This document shows positions 18,803-27,735 of a stretch of 64,000 nt of DNA, piece after piece. Under the pieces are notes generated by a model that had not been told where the DNA came from, made no database searches, and saw only the letters and a list, made by a program, of their open reading frames with translations. Each line of letters starts with the position of its first letter. The stretch's first letter is position 1. Made by a program: the position numbers and the translations under genes. The DNA is from Betaproteobacteria bacterium (GTDB lineage Bacteria > Pseudomonadota > Gammaproteobacteria > Burkholderiales > JACQAP01): contig JACQAP010000028.1 of NCBI GenBank assembly GCA_016194905.1, positions 62,001 through 126,000 of the forward strand, in the 5' to 3' direction.

Positions 18803-20056
18803 ATGATCTATCAGTTGCATGAATTTCAGAAATCGGTGATGGCACCCGCGGTGGCATGGGCTGATACCGCACGGCATCTGTTTACCAATCCGCTGAGCCC
18901 GCTGGCCTACACGCCGCTGTCCCGAACCATTGCCGCCAACAGCGAGATGTTTGTGCGCCTGATGCGGCGTTATCCTAAGCCGGAGTGGGGCATCGACGAA
19001 GCTCTGGTCAATGGCGAGCGCGTGGCGATCACCCGCGAAGTCGTGATCGACAAGCCGTTCTGTCAATTGCTGCATTTTCGCAAGGCCGTCGACGTCGAGC
19101 AGCCGAAGCTGTTGATCGTGGCACCGCTGTCCGGGCATTTCGCGACGTTGCTGCGCGATACGGTACGTACCGCGCTGGCCGACCATGACGTCTGGATCAC
19201 CGACTGGGTGGACGCAAAGATGGTGCCCCTGGCGCAGGGCGCTTTCCATCTCGACGACTACGTCGACTACATTCGCGAATTCATCCGTTTCTTGTCGCCG
19301 GAACTGAACGTGATGTCGGTATGCCAGCCGACGGTGCCGGTGCTGGCCGCGGTATCGCTCATGGCTGCGGAAAACGATCCCGCCGTGCCGAAGGCGATGA
19401 TCATGATGGGCGGCCCGATCGACACGCGCCGCAATCCGACCACAGTGAACGATTTTGCCTCGGGACGCCCGCATTCCTGGTTCTCCGATCAGGTCATCAT
19501 GCGCGTGCCGGCCAACTATCCGGGCTTCATGCGCAAGGTCTACCCGGGATTCCTGCAGCACGCGAGCTTCCTGGCGATGAATCCGGATCGTCACATGGAT
19601 GCGCACAAACGGTTCTACAATCATCTGGTCCGTGGCGATGGCGACAGCGCCGAGGGCCACCGCAAGTTCTACGACGAATACAACGCCGTGCTCGACATGC
19701 CGGCCGAGTACTACCTCGACACGATCAAGGTCGTGTTCCAGGAATTCCAGTTGCCGAAGGGGAAATGGTCGGTACGCGGTGCCCCGGTGCGTCCGGAAAC
19801 GATCCGCAAGACCGCGCTGTTCACGATCGAGGGCGAACTGGATGACATTTCCGGCAACGGCCAGACCGAAGCGGCGCAAACGCTCTGCAGGAGCATTCCT
19901 TCCGACAAGCGCAAACATCTGCTGGCGAAGGGCCTGGGGCATTACGGCATCTTCAGCGGCCGCAAATTCCGCGAAACGGTTTACCCGCAGATCCGCAGTT
20001 TCGTCCGCCTCGTGTCCCAGCGCGAAGCCGATCTCAAGCTGGTGCGCGTAAAGTAG
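18803..20056 (+). CDS. phaZ: Intracellular polyhydroxyalkanoate depolymerase
   Basis: Hydrolyses native intracellular PHB granules to mobilise carbon. The 417-residue length and sequence match the Ralstonia-type PhaZ (PhaZa1) family, in which the nucleophile is a Cys rather than a Ser. Here it is SVCQPTVPVL, Cys at about 174. The later Asp (EGELDDISGNGQTE) and His (GLGHYGIFSGRKF) complete the expected triad. It has no signal peptide, as expected. A good sigma-70 promoter lies at 18700-18728 and GAGG precedes the ATG. Its presence implies PHB storage by the host, although phaC is not in the window. Confidence 0.95.
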   Translation: MIYQLHEFQKSVMAPAVAWADTARHLFTNPLSPLAYTPLSRTIAANSEMFVRLMRRYPKPEWGIDEALVNGERVAITREVVIDKPFCQLLHFRKAVDVEQPKLLIVAPLSGHFATLLRDTVRTALADHDVWITDWVDAKMVPLAQGAFHLDDYVDYIREFIRFLSPELNVMSVCQPTVPVLAAVSLMAAENDPAVPKAMIMMGGPIDTRRNPTTVNDFASGRPHSWFSDQVIMRVPANYPGFMRKVYPGFLQHASFLAMNPDRHMDAHKRFYNHLVRGDGDSAEGHRKFYDEYNAVLDMPAEYYLDTIKVVFQEFQLPKGKWSVRGAPVRPETIRKTALFTIEGELDDISGNGQTEAAQTLCRSIPSDKRKHLLAKGLGHYGIFSGRKFRETVYPQIRSFVRLVSQREADLKLVRVK

Positions 20057-20149
20057 ACTACGGCGGCCGGCGTCGCCCCGCCCTCTGCACTGGATTCGAC
20101 AAAAATCTGACTAGCATCGCCGCACCGCAGGCCATGCGCACGCACGTTC

Positions 20150-20497
20150 GGCAGTGGAATGGTCCCCGGCGATGCTCCCAGCAAGGGCGGCGCCGCGCGA
20201 CTGACCAAGTTGCTCGCGATCGCGTATGCCCCTGATACAATACGAGTGAATGCTGTCGCGCCGGGCTGGATTGCCACTCCCCCGACCCGGGCGCTGCAGG
20301 ACGATCTCTCCCGCCGTCAACCCCTTATCGACCGTACGCCGATGAAGTGCTGGGATCGTCCTGACGTTATCGCCGGCGCGGACGAAAAAGGCTCGACCGT
20401 CGATTACGAGGAGGTGTTCACCAAGATCGAGATATACCGCGCTCACTATCAAAAAGCAGGCCTCGGCGCGGATTTCGTGAATCAGTTCGTTAGTTAG
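20150..20497 (+). pseudogene. SDR C-terminal fragment fused to unrelated tail
   Basis: The frame begins inside the catalytic helix of a short-chain dehydrogenase (SKGGAARLTKLLA) and continues through IRVNAVAPGWIATP. The Rossmann half and the catalytic Tyr are absent. After about residue 70 the SDR match ends, and a different sequence (DYEEVFTKIEIYRAHYQ...) runs to the stop at 20497. This looks like the scar of a deletion that joined the 3' ends of two genes. I do not recognise the second part. It is probably not functional as an oxidoreductase. Confidence 0.65.
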
Positions 20498-20557
20498 GGG
20501 TGAGGGTTTGTACGCCACTCGAGGCATCGGTCGACAAACAACAATCAGGAGTGAGAC

Positions 20558-21529
20558 ATGGCTAAGGCGATACGTTTCCACAAAACAGGCGGGCCCGAAG
20601 TCCTGCAGCTCGACGATGTTGAAGTCGGCGCTCCCGCAGAGGGCCAGGCAAAAGTCAGGCACACCGCGATCGGCCTGAACTTCATCGATACCTATCATCG
20701 GTCCGGCCTCTATCCGTTGCCGCTGCCGAGCGGCGTCGGCAGCGAAGGCGCAGGTGTGGTGGAGGCAATCGGCAAGGGTGTAACGCAGGTGAAGGTCGGC
20801 GACCGTGTGGCCTATGCCGGCGGCCCGCCGGGCGCCTATTCAGAAGTTAGACTGTATCCGGCAGGGAGGCTGGTCAAGGTGCCGGAGGGCATTTCCGATC
20901 AGCAGGCGGCGGCGGCGATGCTCAAGGGCCTCACGGTGCAGTATCTGATTCGGCGGGTGTACCGCGTGCAGAAGGGCGAGACGGTGTTGTTCCACGCCGC
21001 GGCCGGCGGCGTCGGACTGATTGCCTGCCAGTGGCTCAAAGCGCTCGGTGCGACCGTGATCGGTACCGTCGGGTCCGACGAGAAAGCCAAGATCGCGAAG
21101 GCGCACGGCTGCGACCACGCCATTGTCTATACACGCGAGAATTTCGCCGAGCGCGTGAAGGAAATCACCGGCGGCGCGAAAGTGCCGGTGGTGTTCGATT
21201 CGGTCGGCAAGGACACTTTCGCGGGCTCGCTCGACTGCCTGAAGCCGCGCGGCCTGCTGGCCGTGTTCGGCAACGGTTCGGGACCCGTGACCGGTGTTGA
21301 CATCAACACGCTGGCAAGGGGTTCATTCTACGTGACCAGGCCGACGCTGATGACTTACACCGCGGCTCGCAAAGACCTGGAAGCGTCCGCGAAGGAATTG
21401 TTCGAAGTGGTGAAAGCAGGCAAGGTCAAGATCGAGATCAACCAGACTTACAAGCTGGGGGACGCCGCGCAGGCGCATCGCGACCTAGAAGCGCGCAAAA
21501 CCACCGGCTCGACCGTGCTGCTGCCGTAA
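20558..21529 (+). CDS. NADPH:quinone oxidoreductase (zinc-free MDR family)
   Basis: A 323-residue medium-chain reductase of the QorA type. The GroES-like N-terminal half includes GLNFIDTYHRSGLYP and GSEGAGVVEAIG. The Rossmann half has HAAAGGVGLIACQWLKALGA. The zinc ligands of alcohol dehydrogenases are absent, as in Qor. It reduces quinones or other enals with NADPH. AGGAG lies seven bases before the ATG. It is the first gene of a same-strand run of metabolic genes reaching 31650, but a 106-bp repeat-bearing gap separates it from the next gene. Confidence 0.9.
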   Translation: MAKAIRFHKTGGPEVLQLDDVEVGAPAEGQAKVRHTAIGLNFIDTYHRSGLYPLPLPSGVGSEGAGVVEAIGKGVTQVKVGDRVAYAGGPPGAYSEVRLYPAGRLVKVPEGISDQQAAAAMLKGLTVQYLIRRVYRVQKGETVLFHAAAGGVGLIACQWLKALGATVIGTVGSDEKAKIAKAHGCDHAIVYTRENFAERVKEITGGAKVPVVFDSVGKDTFAGSLDCLKPRGLLAVFGNGSGPVTGVDINTLARGSFYVTRPTLMTYTAARKDLEASAKELFEVVKAGKVKIEINQTYKLGDAAQAHRDLEARKTTGSTVLLP

Positions 21530-21530
21530 A

Positions 21531-21620
21531 AGCAGGACTGAGGACTCGGGACTGAGGACTGAGAAAAAAGACGAGACGAGTTAGGTTGCCAGTCACCAGT
21601 TACCCGTCACCAGTCACCGA
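21531..21620. repeat. Quasi-tandem words GGACTGAGGACT and CAGTCACCAGT
   Basis: Two sets of short imperfect repeats: AGGACTGAGGACTCGGGACTG on the left and CCAGTCACCAGTTACCCGTC on the right. The right words are partly complementary to the left ones (AGGACTG versus CAGTC). No gene uses them. It resembles other word-repeat gaps in this window. Confidence 0.6.
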
Positions 21621-21635
21621 TTTTGGGGAGGAGGA

Positions 21636-22403
21636 ATGATCGAAGATCTGAAGAATAAAGTCGTCCTGGTTACCGGTGCCAGCACCGGCATCGGCGCAGC
21701 CGCAGCGATTGCATTTGGACAGAATGGGGCGAAAGTCGCGGTGCACTACAACAAGAGCAGGGCCGAAGCCGAGAAAGTCGCGGCGCAGGTGGAGAAGGCC
21801 GGCGGCAAGGCATTGCTGGTCGGTGGCGACGTCACCGACTCCGCGATCTGCAAGCAGATTGTCGACAAGACGGTCGCCGGCTTCGGCCGCATCGATGTGC
21901 TGATCAACAACGCCGGCGGACTGGTGCAGCGCGCGCCGATCGAAACCATTACCGACGAATTGTTCGAGCAGGTCATCAACCTGAATGTGCGCTCGACCAT
22001 GATCTGTTCTGGCGCCGCTGCGCAACAGATGCGCAAGCAGGGTAGTGGCGGCGCCATCATCAACGTGACCTCGGTAGCGGCTCGCCATGGCGGCGGGCCG
22101 GGTGCGTCGCTCTACGCAGGATCGAAGGGTTTCGTGAGCACCATTACGCATGGCCTCGCCAAGGAACTGGTCAAGGACAAGATCCGCGTGAACGCGGTGG
22201 CGCCCGGCGTCATCACGACACCTTTCCACGATCGTTACTCCACGCCGCAGATGCTCGAAAGCTTCAAGGCCAGCATTCCGATGAACCGGCTCGGAAGCGC
22301 GGACGAGTGTGCGGGCGCCTTCCTGTTTCTCGCGTCGGAGAAGCTCAGCGGTTACATGACCGGGCAGATCCTGGAAGTGAACGGCGGGCAGTACATGCCC
22401 TGA
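21636..22403 (+). CDS. Short-chain dehydrogenase/reductase
   Basis: A 255-residue classical SDR. The NAD(P)-binding motif is TGASTGIGAAAA (residues 12-23), with NNAGG, the catalytic Ser region NVTSVAARHGG, Tyr-x-x-x-Lys as YAGSK, and IRVNAVAPGVITTPF. It oxidises or reduces a hydroxy or keto group, and its context in an acid-catabolism locus suggests a sugar or hydroxy acid. The ATG is preceded by GGGAGGAGGA. The N-terminal beta-2 residues do not settle NAD versus NADP. Confidence 0.9.
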   Translation: MIEDLKNKVVLVTGASTGIGAAAAIAFGQNGAKVAVHYNKSRAEAEKVAAQVEKAGGKALLVGGDVTDSAICKQIVDKTVAGFGRIDVLINNAGGLVQRAPIETITDELFEQVINLNVRSTMICSGAAAQQMRKQGSGGAIINVTSVAARHGGGPGASLYAGSKGFVSTITHGLAKELVKDKIRVNAVAPGVITTPFHDRYSTPQMLESFKASIPMNRLGSADECAGAFLFLASEKLSGYMTGQILEVNGGQYMP

Positions 22404-22586
22404 CGCGAAGCGTCGGGCATGCGTGACGGCGTGATTCTTTTTTATACTCCCTTGAGGGGTGCGAACGTGTCCACAGGGATACCGGGCTGCGCCCATAACG
22501 CGTGACGGGATGTAAAAAAGCCTTAGAGCTTGTTCGTCACGATCTAACAGAAGTTACAAGAACAACAAATATCGGAGGTGGCAAAC

Positions 22587-23342
22587 ATGTTCAATCTGGC
22601 CGGGAAGGTGGCGTTGGTATCGGGCGCATCCCGCGGTTTGGGCTGGGCGATGGCGCAATCGCTGGCAACGGCCGGCGCACATGTGATCCTGAATGCGCGC
22701 GACGAATCGGCGCTGAAAGATCGGGTCAGGGAACTTGCGGCCAAGGGCCTGAAAGGCGAGGCGGTGACCTTCGATGTCACCGACCACGCCGCGGGCGGTG
22801 CCTGCATCCAGGCCGCAGTAAAGAAGCACGGCCGGTTCGACATCCTCGTCGCCAATGCCGGCATCCAGCACCGAAAGCCGATCACCGAGTTCGAAGCCGC
22901 CGATTTCGAGCGGGTGGTTGCCACCAATCTCACTGCAGTGTGGGCGCTGGCGAAAGAAGCCGCGAAAGCGATGATCCCGGCGAAGCGAGGCCGCATCATC
23001 ATGACAGGCTCGGTTGCCGCCATTCTCGCCCGGCCCACCATTTCCGCTTACATTGCCAGCAAGGGGGCGGTGCACGCGCTGACCCGCGAACTGGCGGTGG
23101 AACTGGCGCCGCACAATATCACCGTCAATTCGATTGCGCCTGGCTACTTTGCCACCGAGATGAATACCGCGCTGATCCAGAACAAGGAATTCAACGACTG
23201 GGTTTGCAAGCGCACGCCGGCGGGGCGTTGGGGCAAGCTTGACGAGATTGGCCCGGTTGCGGTGTTTCTCGCGTCGGACGAGGCGTCTTTCGTGAACGGC
23301 CATATTCTGGTGACGGACGGGGCGTTCAGCGCGGCAATGTAA
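22587..23342 (+). CDS. SDR similar to gluconate 5-dehydrogenase
   Basis: A 251-residue SDR with SGASRGLGWAMA (cofactor turn), NAGIQHRKP, catalytic Ser and Tyr (TGSVAAILARPTISAYIASKG), and PGYFATEMN. The NAGIQxRKP segment and the overall form resemble IdnO/KduD-type 5-keto-gluconate reductases, so a sugar-acid substrate is plausible. I use the ATG at 22587 because GGAGG is eight bases upstream; a GTG at 22578 overlaps the ribosome site. It lies in line with the two hydroxyacid dehydrogenases and the aldolase. Confidence 0.88.
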   Translation: MFNLAGKVALVSGASRGLGWAMAQSLATAGAHVILNARDESALKDRVRELAAKGLKGEAVTFDVTDHAAGGACIQAAVKKHGRFDILVANAGIQHRKPITEFEAADFERVVATNLTAVWALAKEAAKAMIPAKRGRIIMTGSVAAILARPTISAYIASKGAVHALTRELAVELAPHNITVNSIAPGYFATEMNTALIQNKEFNDWVCKRTPAGRWGKLDEIGPVAVFLASDEASFVNGHILVTDGAFSAAM

Positions 23343-23383
23343 ACGCCGCAGGGGTTAGGGATTAGGGACGAGGGGAACAGCAA

Positions 23384-24403
23384 TTGGCGAAATTCAAGAT
23401 TGGAATCTCCCGCGACGCGATCACCGCGAACGGCACGATATTCGGTGAAGAAGCATTCAAGGTGCTCGAGGATCCGGCGGTCGAATGGGAGTTCCTGCCG
23501 GAGAAGGTGGCGGAATTGCCGCCGGAATACGGCGATGCCTACGACGCAATCTGTCTGATGTCGGCGAAGGTCACGCGCAAGACGCTGTCGACGCCCGATA
23601 GAAAAGTAAAACTGATTGCCCGATTCGGTGTCGGCTATGACGCGGTCGACGTGGCCGCGTGCACTGAAAACGGTGTCTTGCTGACCATTACGCCCGACGG
23701 CGTGCGCCGGCCGGTGGCGGCCAGCGTGATCGGCTTCGTGCTCGCGCTCGCGCACCGCATGTTCCTCAAGGACAGGCTGACGCGCGAAGGGCGTTGGGCG
23801 GAAAAAGGCAACTATCTCGGCAGCGGTTTGATGGGGCGCACGCTCGGCGTGATCGGCGTCGGCAACATCGGCAAGGAGATCTTCAAACTCGCGCAGCCCT
23901 TCGGAATAAAACTGCTGGGCTGCGATCCCAATGTCCCGCAGTCGGCCGTGGCATCGCTCGGCGTGACCATGACCGACAAGGACACACTACTCAGACAGTC
24001 GGACTACATCTCGGTCAATACGCTGCTCGATGACAAAACCCGGGGTCTCATCGGCGTACGCGAATTCGCACTGATGAAGCCCACTGCTTACTTCATCAAT
24101 ACGGCGCGCGGTCCGGTGGTCGTCGAATCGGCACTGATCGATGCGCTGAGGAACAATCGCATCGCCGGCGCCGCCATCGACGTGTTCGAGCAGGAACCGG
24201 TGTTGCCCGACAACCCGCTGCTGAAAATGGACAACGTGATCGTCGCCCCGCATGCTATCTGCCATACGGACGAATGCATGAGCCTGCTCGGCCAGAGCGC
24301 ATTCAAGGCGGCGGTGGATCTGGCGCACGGCCGGAAACCGCACCTGATCGTCAACACGGAAGTGTTGAAGCATCCGGCGTGGGTAGGGAAGTTTCATGCG
24401 TAG
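23384..24403 (+). CDS. D-2-hydroxyacid dehydrogenase, phosphoglycerate-dehydrogenase-like (copy 1)
   Basis: A 339-residue NAD-dependent D-isomer-specific 2-hydroxyacid dehydrogenase. The cofactor motif is GVIGVGNIGKEI (about residues 153-164). The catalytic set is present: Arg in NTARGPVV, Glu in DVFEQEP, His in VAPHAICHTDE. Both this protein and the copy at 25425 share ITPDGVRRPVA, which differs from typical SerA, so the pair may form its own subfamily. It may interconvert a 2-keto acid and a D-hydroxy acid, such as glyoxylate, hydroxypyruvate or tartronate semialdehyde. TTG start with GAGGGGA upstream. Confidence 0.88.
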   Translation: MAKFKIGISRDAITANGTIFGEEAFKVLEDPAVEWEFLPEKVAELPPEYGDAYDAICLMSAKVTRKTLSTPDRKVKLIARFGVGYDAVDVAACTENGVLLTITPDGVRRPVAASVIGFVLALAHRMFLKDRLTREGRWAEKGNYLGSGLMGRTLGVIGVGNIGKEIFKLAQPFGIKLLGCDPNVPQSAVASLGVTMTDKDTLLRQSDYISVNTLLDDKTRGLIGVREFALMKPTAYFINTARGPVVVESALIDALRNNRIAGAAIDVFEQEPVLPDNPLLKMDNVIVAPHAICHTDECMSLLGQSAFKAAVDLAHGRKPHLIVNTEVLKHPAWVGKFHA

Positions 24404-24548
24404 CATGAAACTTCAGGTTGGAGGGCTGAGGTTCGAGGGTCGAGTGGGAGCGACAGAGTCCGGAGAGTTCACGATAACGGGCGTAGGCTTTAAATTGAGT
24501 CCCAATGTTTTTCTCGGCCCTTCCCAAACTAGCCACGGACACTGAACT

Positions 24549-25361
24549 ATGCGGACCAATCCCGTCAAACAGAAACTCCTGAAAGACCAGCCCGTCTTCG
24601 GTGCTTTCGGCTGGGAATTCCTGGTTCCCGGCCTGCCGCAGATCGTGAAGTCCTGCGGCGCCGAATTCCTCCTGATCGACATGGAACACGCCGGTACCAG
24701 CTACGAAACGCTCAAGGACCAGGCGGCCCTGTGCCGCGGGCTCGATCTCGTGCCGATGGCAAGGGTGCCGGCAAATCAATATCACTACATCTCGCGCGCG
24801 CTGGATCTCGGCGTCATGGGCGTCATGGCGCCGATGGTGGGTTCCGCCGAAGAGGCGCGGCACATTGTTTCGTGCACGCGTTATCCGCCGGCCGGACGGC
24901 GTGGCGCGGCGTTCGGGTTCGCCTCGGACGACTACATCGGCGGCAGCGTCGCCGACAAGATCAGGATCGCCAACGAGCGCACGTTGGTCATGTGCCTGAT
25001 CGAAACCGCGGAGGGCATCGAGAACGTGGAGAAGATCGCGGCTGTTCCCGGCGTGGATGTGCTCTGGCTCGGCCATTTCGATCTCACGAACTTCCTCGGC
25101 ATCCCGGCGCAGTTCGACCATCCCAAATACGTCGCCGCGATCAAGAAAATGGTCGCCGCCGCGAAGAAGCACGGCAAAATCCTCGCCTGCATGACCGCGG
25201 ACGAAAAATGGAGCCACGAGTACTGGGACAAGGGGTTCCGGTTGTTTGCCATGGGCGTCGATTCGATGCTGCTGCAAGGCGCGTTGACGCAGGGCATGGC
25301 GACGCTCAATTCACTCAAGGCTTCGGCAAAGGCAGAGAAGAAGAAGGCAAAGAAGAAGTAG
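24549..25361 (+). CDS. HpcH/HpaI-family class II aldolase
   Basis: A 270-residue metal-dependent aldolase of the 2-keto-3-deoxy-sugar-acid / 4-hydroxy-2-oxo-heptanedioate type. Visible motifs: FLLIDMEHAGTSYE, the catalytic Arg in MARVPANQ, MAPMVGSAEEA, the metal ligands in LIETAEGIENVEKIAAVPGVDVLWLGHFDLT. It should cleave a 2-keto-hydroxy acid to pyruvate plus an aldehyde. It lies between two paralogous hydroxyacid dehydrogenases, which could act on its products or precursor. The C-terminus ends in an unusual Lys/Ala-rich tail (KAEKKKAKKK). Confidence 0.9.
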   Translation: MRTNPVKQKLLKDQPVFGAFGWEFLVPGLPQIVKSCGAEFLLIDMEHAGTSYETLKDQAALCRGLDLVPMARVPANQYHYISRALDLGVMGVMAPMVGSAEEARHIVSCTRYPPAGRRGAAFGFASDDYIGGSVADKIRIANERTLVMCLIETAEGIENVEKIAAVPGVDVLWLGHFDLTNFLGIPAQFDHPKYVAAIKKMVAAAKKHGKILACMTADEKWSHEYWDKGFRLFAMGVDSMLLQGALTQGMATLNSLKASAKAEKKKAKKK

Positions 25362-25424
25362 GTGTTCGACCCGCGACCGGCCCGGGCGTCCAACAAGGGC
25401 CGGCGCATCCAAGGAGGAGAGAAA

Positions 25425-26444
25425 ATGGTCCAGGCCCAATTTCGCGTCGGCATCACCCGGGACAACATCAAGCCCGACGGCAAGCCGATCTTCGACGAGT
25501 CAGCCTTCAAGCTCCTGCAGGACGCGGGCATCGATTATGAGTTCCTGCCCGAGATCGAAGCCGAGCTGACACCCGAGACCGCGGCCAAGTACGACGCGCT
25601 CGCCGTGATGCTGGCCAAAGTCACGCGCAAGACCGTATCCGGGCCGAACCGCCGGCTCAAGCTGATCGCCCGCTTTGGCGTCGGCTACGATACCGTCGAC
25701 GTGCCGGCCTGCACCGAGAACGGAGTGATCCTGGCCATCACGCCCGACGGCGTGCGCCGTCCCGTGGCAACTTCTGCGCTGACATTTATCCTCATGCTCG
25801 CGCAGCGGGTCATGATCAAGGACCGCATCACCCGCGAAGGCCGCTGGGGCGAGCGTATGAACCACTTCGGCACCGGACTGTCCGGCCGCGTGCTCGGCTC
25901 GATCGGGGTGGGTAACATCGGCTCCGAACTGTTCCGCCTCGCCGCGCCGTTCGGCATGAGGTATCTGGCCTGTGATCCTTACGTGACCCAGGAATCGGTT
26001 GCGCCGCTCGGCGTGAAGCTGGTCGACATGGATACGCTGTTTCGCGAATCCGATTTCCTCTGCGTAAACTGTCCGCTCAGCGACGAGACCCGCAAGCTGG
26101 TCGGGTCCCGCCAGCTCTCCCTGATGAAGCCGGGCGCGTATTTCATCAATACCGCGCGCGGGCCGATCGTCGATGAAAAGGCGTTATACGAGGCGTTGTC
26201 GAACAATCGGATCGCGGGTGCCGGCATCGACGTGTTCGAACAAGAACCGGTCTCACCCGACAACCCCCTGCTCAAGCTGGAAAACATCGTGGTCACGCCG
26301 CATCACATCTGCCTGACCGACGAGTGCATCAACACGATCGCGGCAAGCGTGTTCAGTGCCTGCCGCGACCTCGCCGCCGGCCGCGTGCCGAAGAGCGTGG
26401 TCAATCAGGAAGTGCTGGGCAAAGTCACCTACTTTCACCGTTAA
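25425..26444 (+). CDS. D-2-hydroxyacid dehydrogenase, phosphoglycerate-dehydrogenase-like (copy 2)
   Basis: Exactly the same length (339 residues) as copy 1 and similar throughout: RFGVGYDTVDVPACTENGV, ITPDGVRRPVA, SIGVGNIGSELF, NTARGPIV, DVFEQEPVSPDNPL, VTPHHICLTDE. All three catalytic residues (Arg, Glu, His) are present. The ATG at 25425 has AAGGAGGAG upstream, and the longer in-frame start at 25362 does not. The two copies probably arose by duplication, with the aldolase gene between them, and may act on different intermediates or in opposite directions. Confidence 0.9.
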   Translation: MVQAQFRVGITRDNIKPDGKPIFDESAFKLLQDAGIDYEFLPEIEAELTPETAAKYDALAVMLAKVTRKTVSGPNRRLKLIARFGVGYDTVDVPACTENGVILAITPDGVRRPVATSALTFILMLAQRVMIKDRITREGRWGERMNHFGTGLSGRVLGSIGVGNIGSELFRLAAPFGMRYLACDPYVTQESVAPLGVKLVDMDTLFRESDFLCVNCPLSDETRKLVGSRQLSLMKPGAYFINTARGPIVDEKALYEALSNNRIAGAGIDVFEQEPVSPDNPLLKLENIVVTPHHICLTDECINTIAASVFSACRDLAAGRVPKSVVNQEVLGKVTYFHR

Positions 26445-26449
26445 GATCA

Positions 26450-26520
26450 GGGCCGAGGATCGAGGGCCGAGGAGCGAGAGAAAGTGACTCAAACCTCGAC
26501 CCTCGAGCGTCGAACTCTGC
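26450..26520. repeat. Inverted word repeat (CGAGGGCCGAGG / CCTCGACCCTCG)
   Basis: The left part has GGCCGAGGATCGAGGGCCGAGGA in two imperfect copies. The right part, AACCTCGACCCTCGAGCG, is nearly its reverse complement. It could form a hairpin between the second dehydrogenase and the TRAP genes. A related word (GAGGTTCGAGGGTCGAG) occurs at 24429-24444. Confidence 0.6.
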
Positions 26521-26542
26521 GATGATTCCATGGAGGATATAC

Positions 26543-27532
26543 ATGAATGCCGCCATCCGCTTCGTCTTCACGGCAATGCTCGCGGTTGCCATCACATCGT
26601 CCGTGGTCCGCGCCGAGACGATTACCTTGCATGGTGCGGTCCAGTTCAACGATGAGCACGCGTTTAACAAGACACTGCTCAAGTTCGAGGAACTGATCAA
26701 AAAGTACTATGGCAAACCGGTCGACTTCGTCCTGCACCGAAACAGCGAACTGGGTACCGAGAAAGATTATTTCGCCTACCTGAGCCAGGGCATCTCGGTG
26801 GACTACGCCATCGTTTCGCCCTCGCACATGTCCACCTTCGCCAAGTCGGCGCCGCTGATGGACATGCCTTTCCTGTTTCGCGACCTGGACCAATGGCATA
26901 AGGTGCTGGACGGCGACGCGCTCAAGCCGATCGCCGATGAGGTGGCGAAGCGCGCCGATGTGATGATCCTGGGCTATGCCGGCGGCGGCACCCGCAATCT
27001 GATCGTGAACAAGCCGGTGCGCAACATGCAGGAGCTCAAGGGGCTGAATATCCGCGTCATGGGCGCGCCGGTACAGACCAAGATGTTCCAGGCGATTACC
27101 ACGTCACCCACCGTCATCGCCTATACCGAAATCTACAACGCGATCCAGACCGGTGTGATCCAGGCCGCGGAAAACGAGGCGGCCGGACTGGAGCAGATGA
27201 AGTTCTACGAAGTCGGCCCGCATATTTCATTGACGCGCCACGCTATTACCGTGCGCCCGGTCTGCTTTTCCGGCAAGACCTTCCGCCGCCTGCCGAAGGA
27301 GCTGCAGGACGCGATCGTCAAGGCCGGGCGCGAAGCCGGCGCTTACGGACGCAACCTTGAGTCGAGCGAAGATCAGGCCCGGCTGCAGCGCATGGAAAAG
27401 GAAGGCAAGTTGAAGACCTACGTATTTGCCGACCGCGATCAGTTGCTGAAGCTCGCCGAGCCGATCAAGCAGATGTATGCGAAGGAAGTCGGCGCCGAAG
27501 ACGTGCTCGCCCGCATCAACGCAATCAAGTAA
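26543..27532 (+). CDS. dctP: TRAP transporter substrate-binding protein, DctP family
   Basis: A periplasmic solute-binding protein of 329 residues with a signal peptide (about 1-25, ending VVRAET). It carries typical DctP features: HRNSELGTEKDYFAYLSQG, PFLFRDLDQWHKVLDG, the Arg-containing LKGLNIRVMGAPVQTKMFQA (this Arg usually binds a carboxylate) and TEIYNAIQTGVIQAAENE. It hands an organic acid to the DctQ/DctM permease encoded next. Start chosen at 26543 after TGGAGGA. The ligand is probably the acid degraded by the upstream dehydrogenases and aldolase. Confidence 0.93.
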   Translation: MNAAIRFVFTAMLAVAITSSVVRAETITLHGAVQFNDEHAFNKTLLKFEELIKKYYGKPVDFVLHRNSELGTEKDYFAYLSQGISVDYAIVSPSHMSTFAKSAPLMDMPFLFRDLDQWHKVLDGDALKPIADEVAKRADVMILGYAGGGTRNLIVNKPVRNMQELKGLNIRVMGAPVQTKMFQAITTSPTVIAYTEIYNAIQTGVIQAAENEAAGLEQMKFYEVGPHISLTRHAITVRPVCFSGKTFRRLPKELQDAIVKAGREAGAYGRNLESSEDQARLQRMEKEGKLKTYVFADRDQLLKLAEPIKQMYAKEVGAEDVLARINAIK

Positions 27533-27549
27533 AGATAATTCCAACACCC

Positions 27550-27724
27550 AACGCAGAGACGCAGAGAACGCGGAGATCGCAGAGAAATGCACATCGTGGG
27601 TAAGAGCAGAAACGATCACGATCCGCGCAATGGCCACCCTCGCAAATATTACAGGCCGTTCCCTGTCCCGTTTTCTTTCATTCGTGTTCCTTTGCGTCCT
27701 CTGCGATTTCTGCGTCTCTGCGTT
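27550..27724. repeat. Intergenic inverted-repeat element (ACGCAGAGACGCAGAG words)
   Basis: The left arm AACGCAGAGACGCAGAGAA (27550 on) and the right arm ending CTGCGTCTCTGCGTT are inverted copies, with further matching words (CGCAGAGGACGCAAAGG read leftward). The element is about 175 bp and separates dctP from dctQ inside an operon. It may lower or modulate downstream permease expression. It has no ORF. Confidence 0.8.
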
Positions 27725-27735
27725 GAGGTTTTCAC

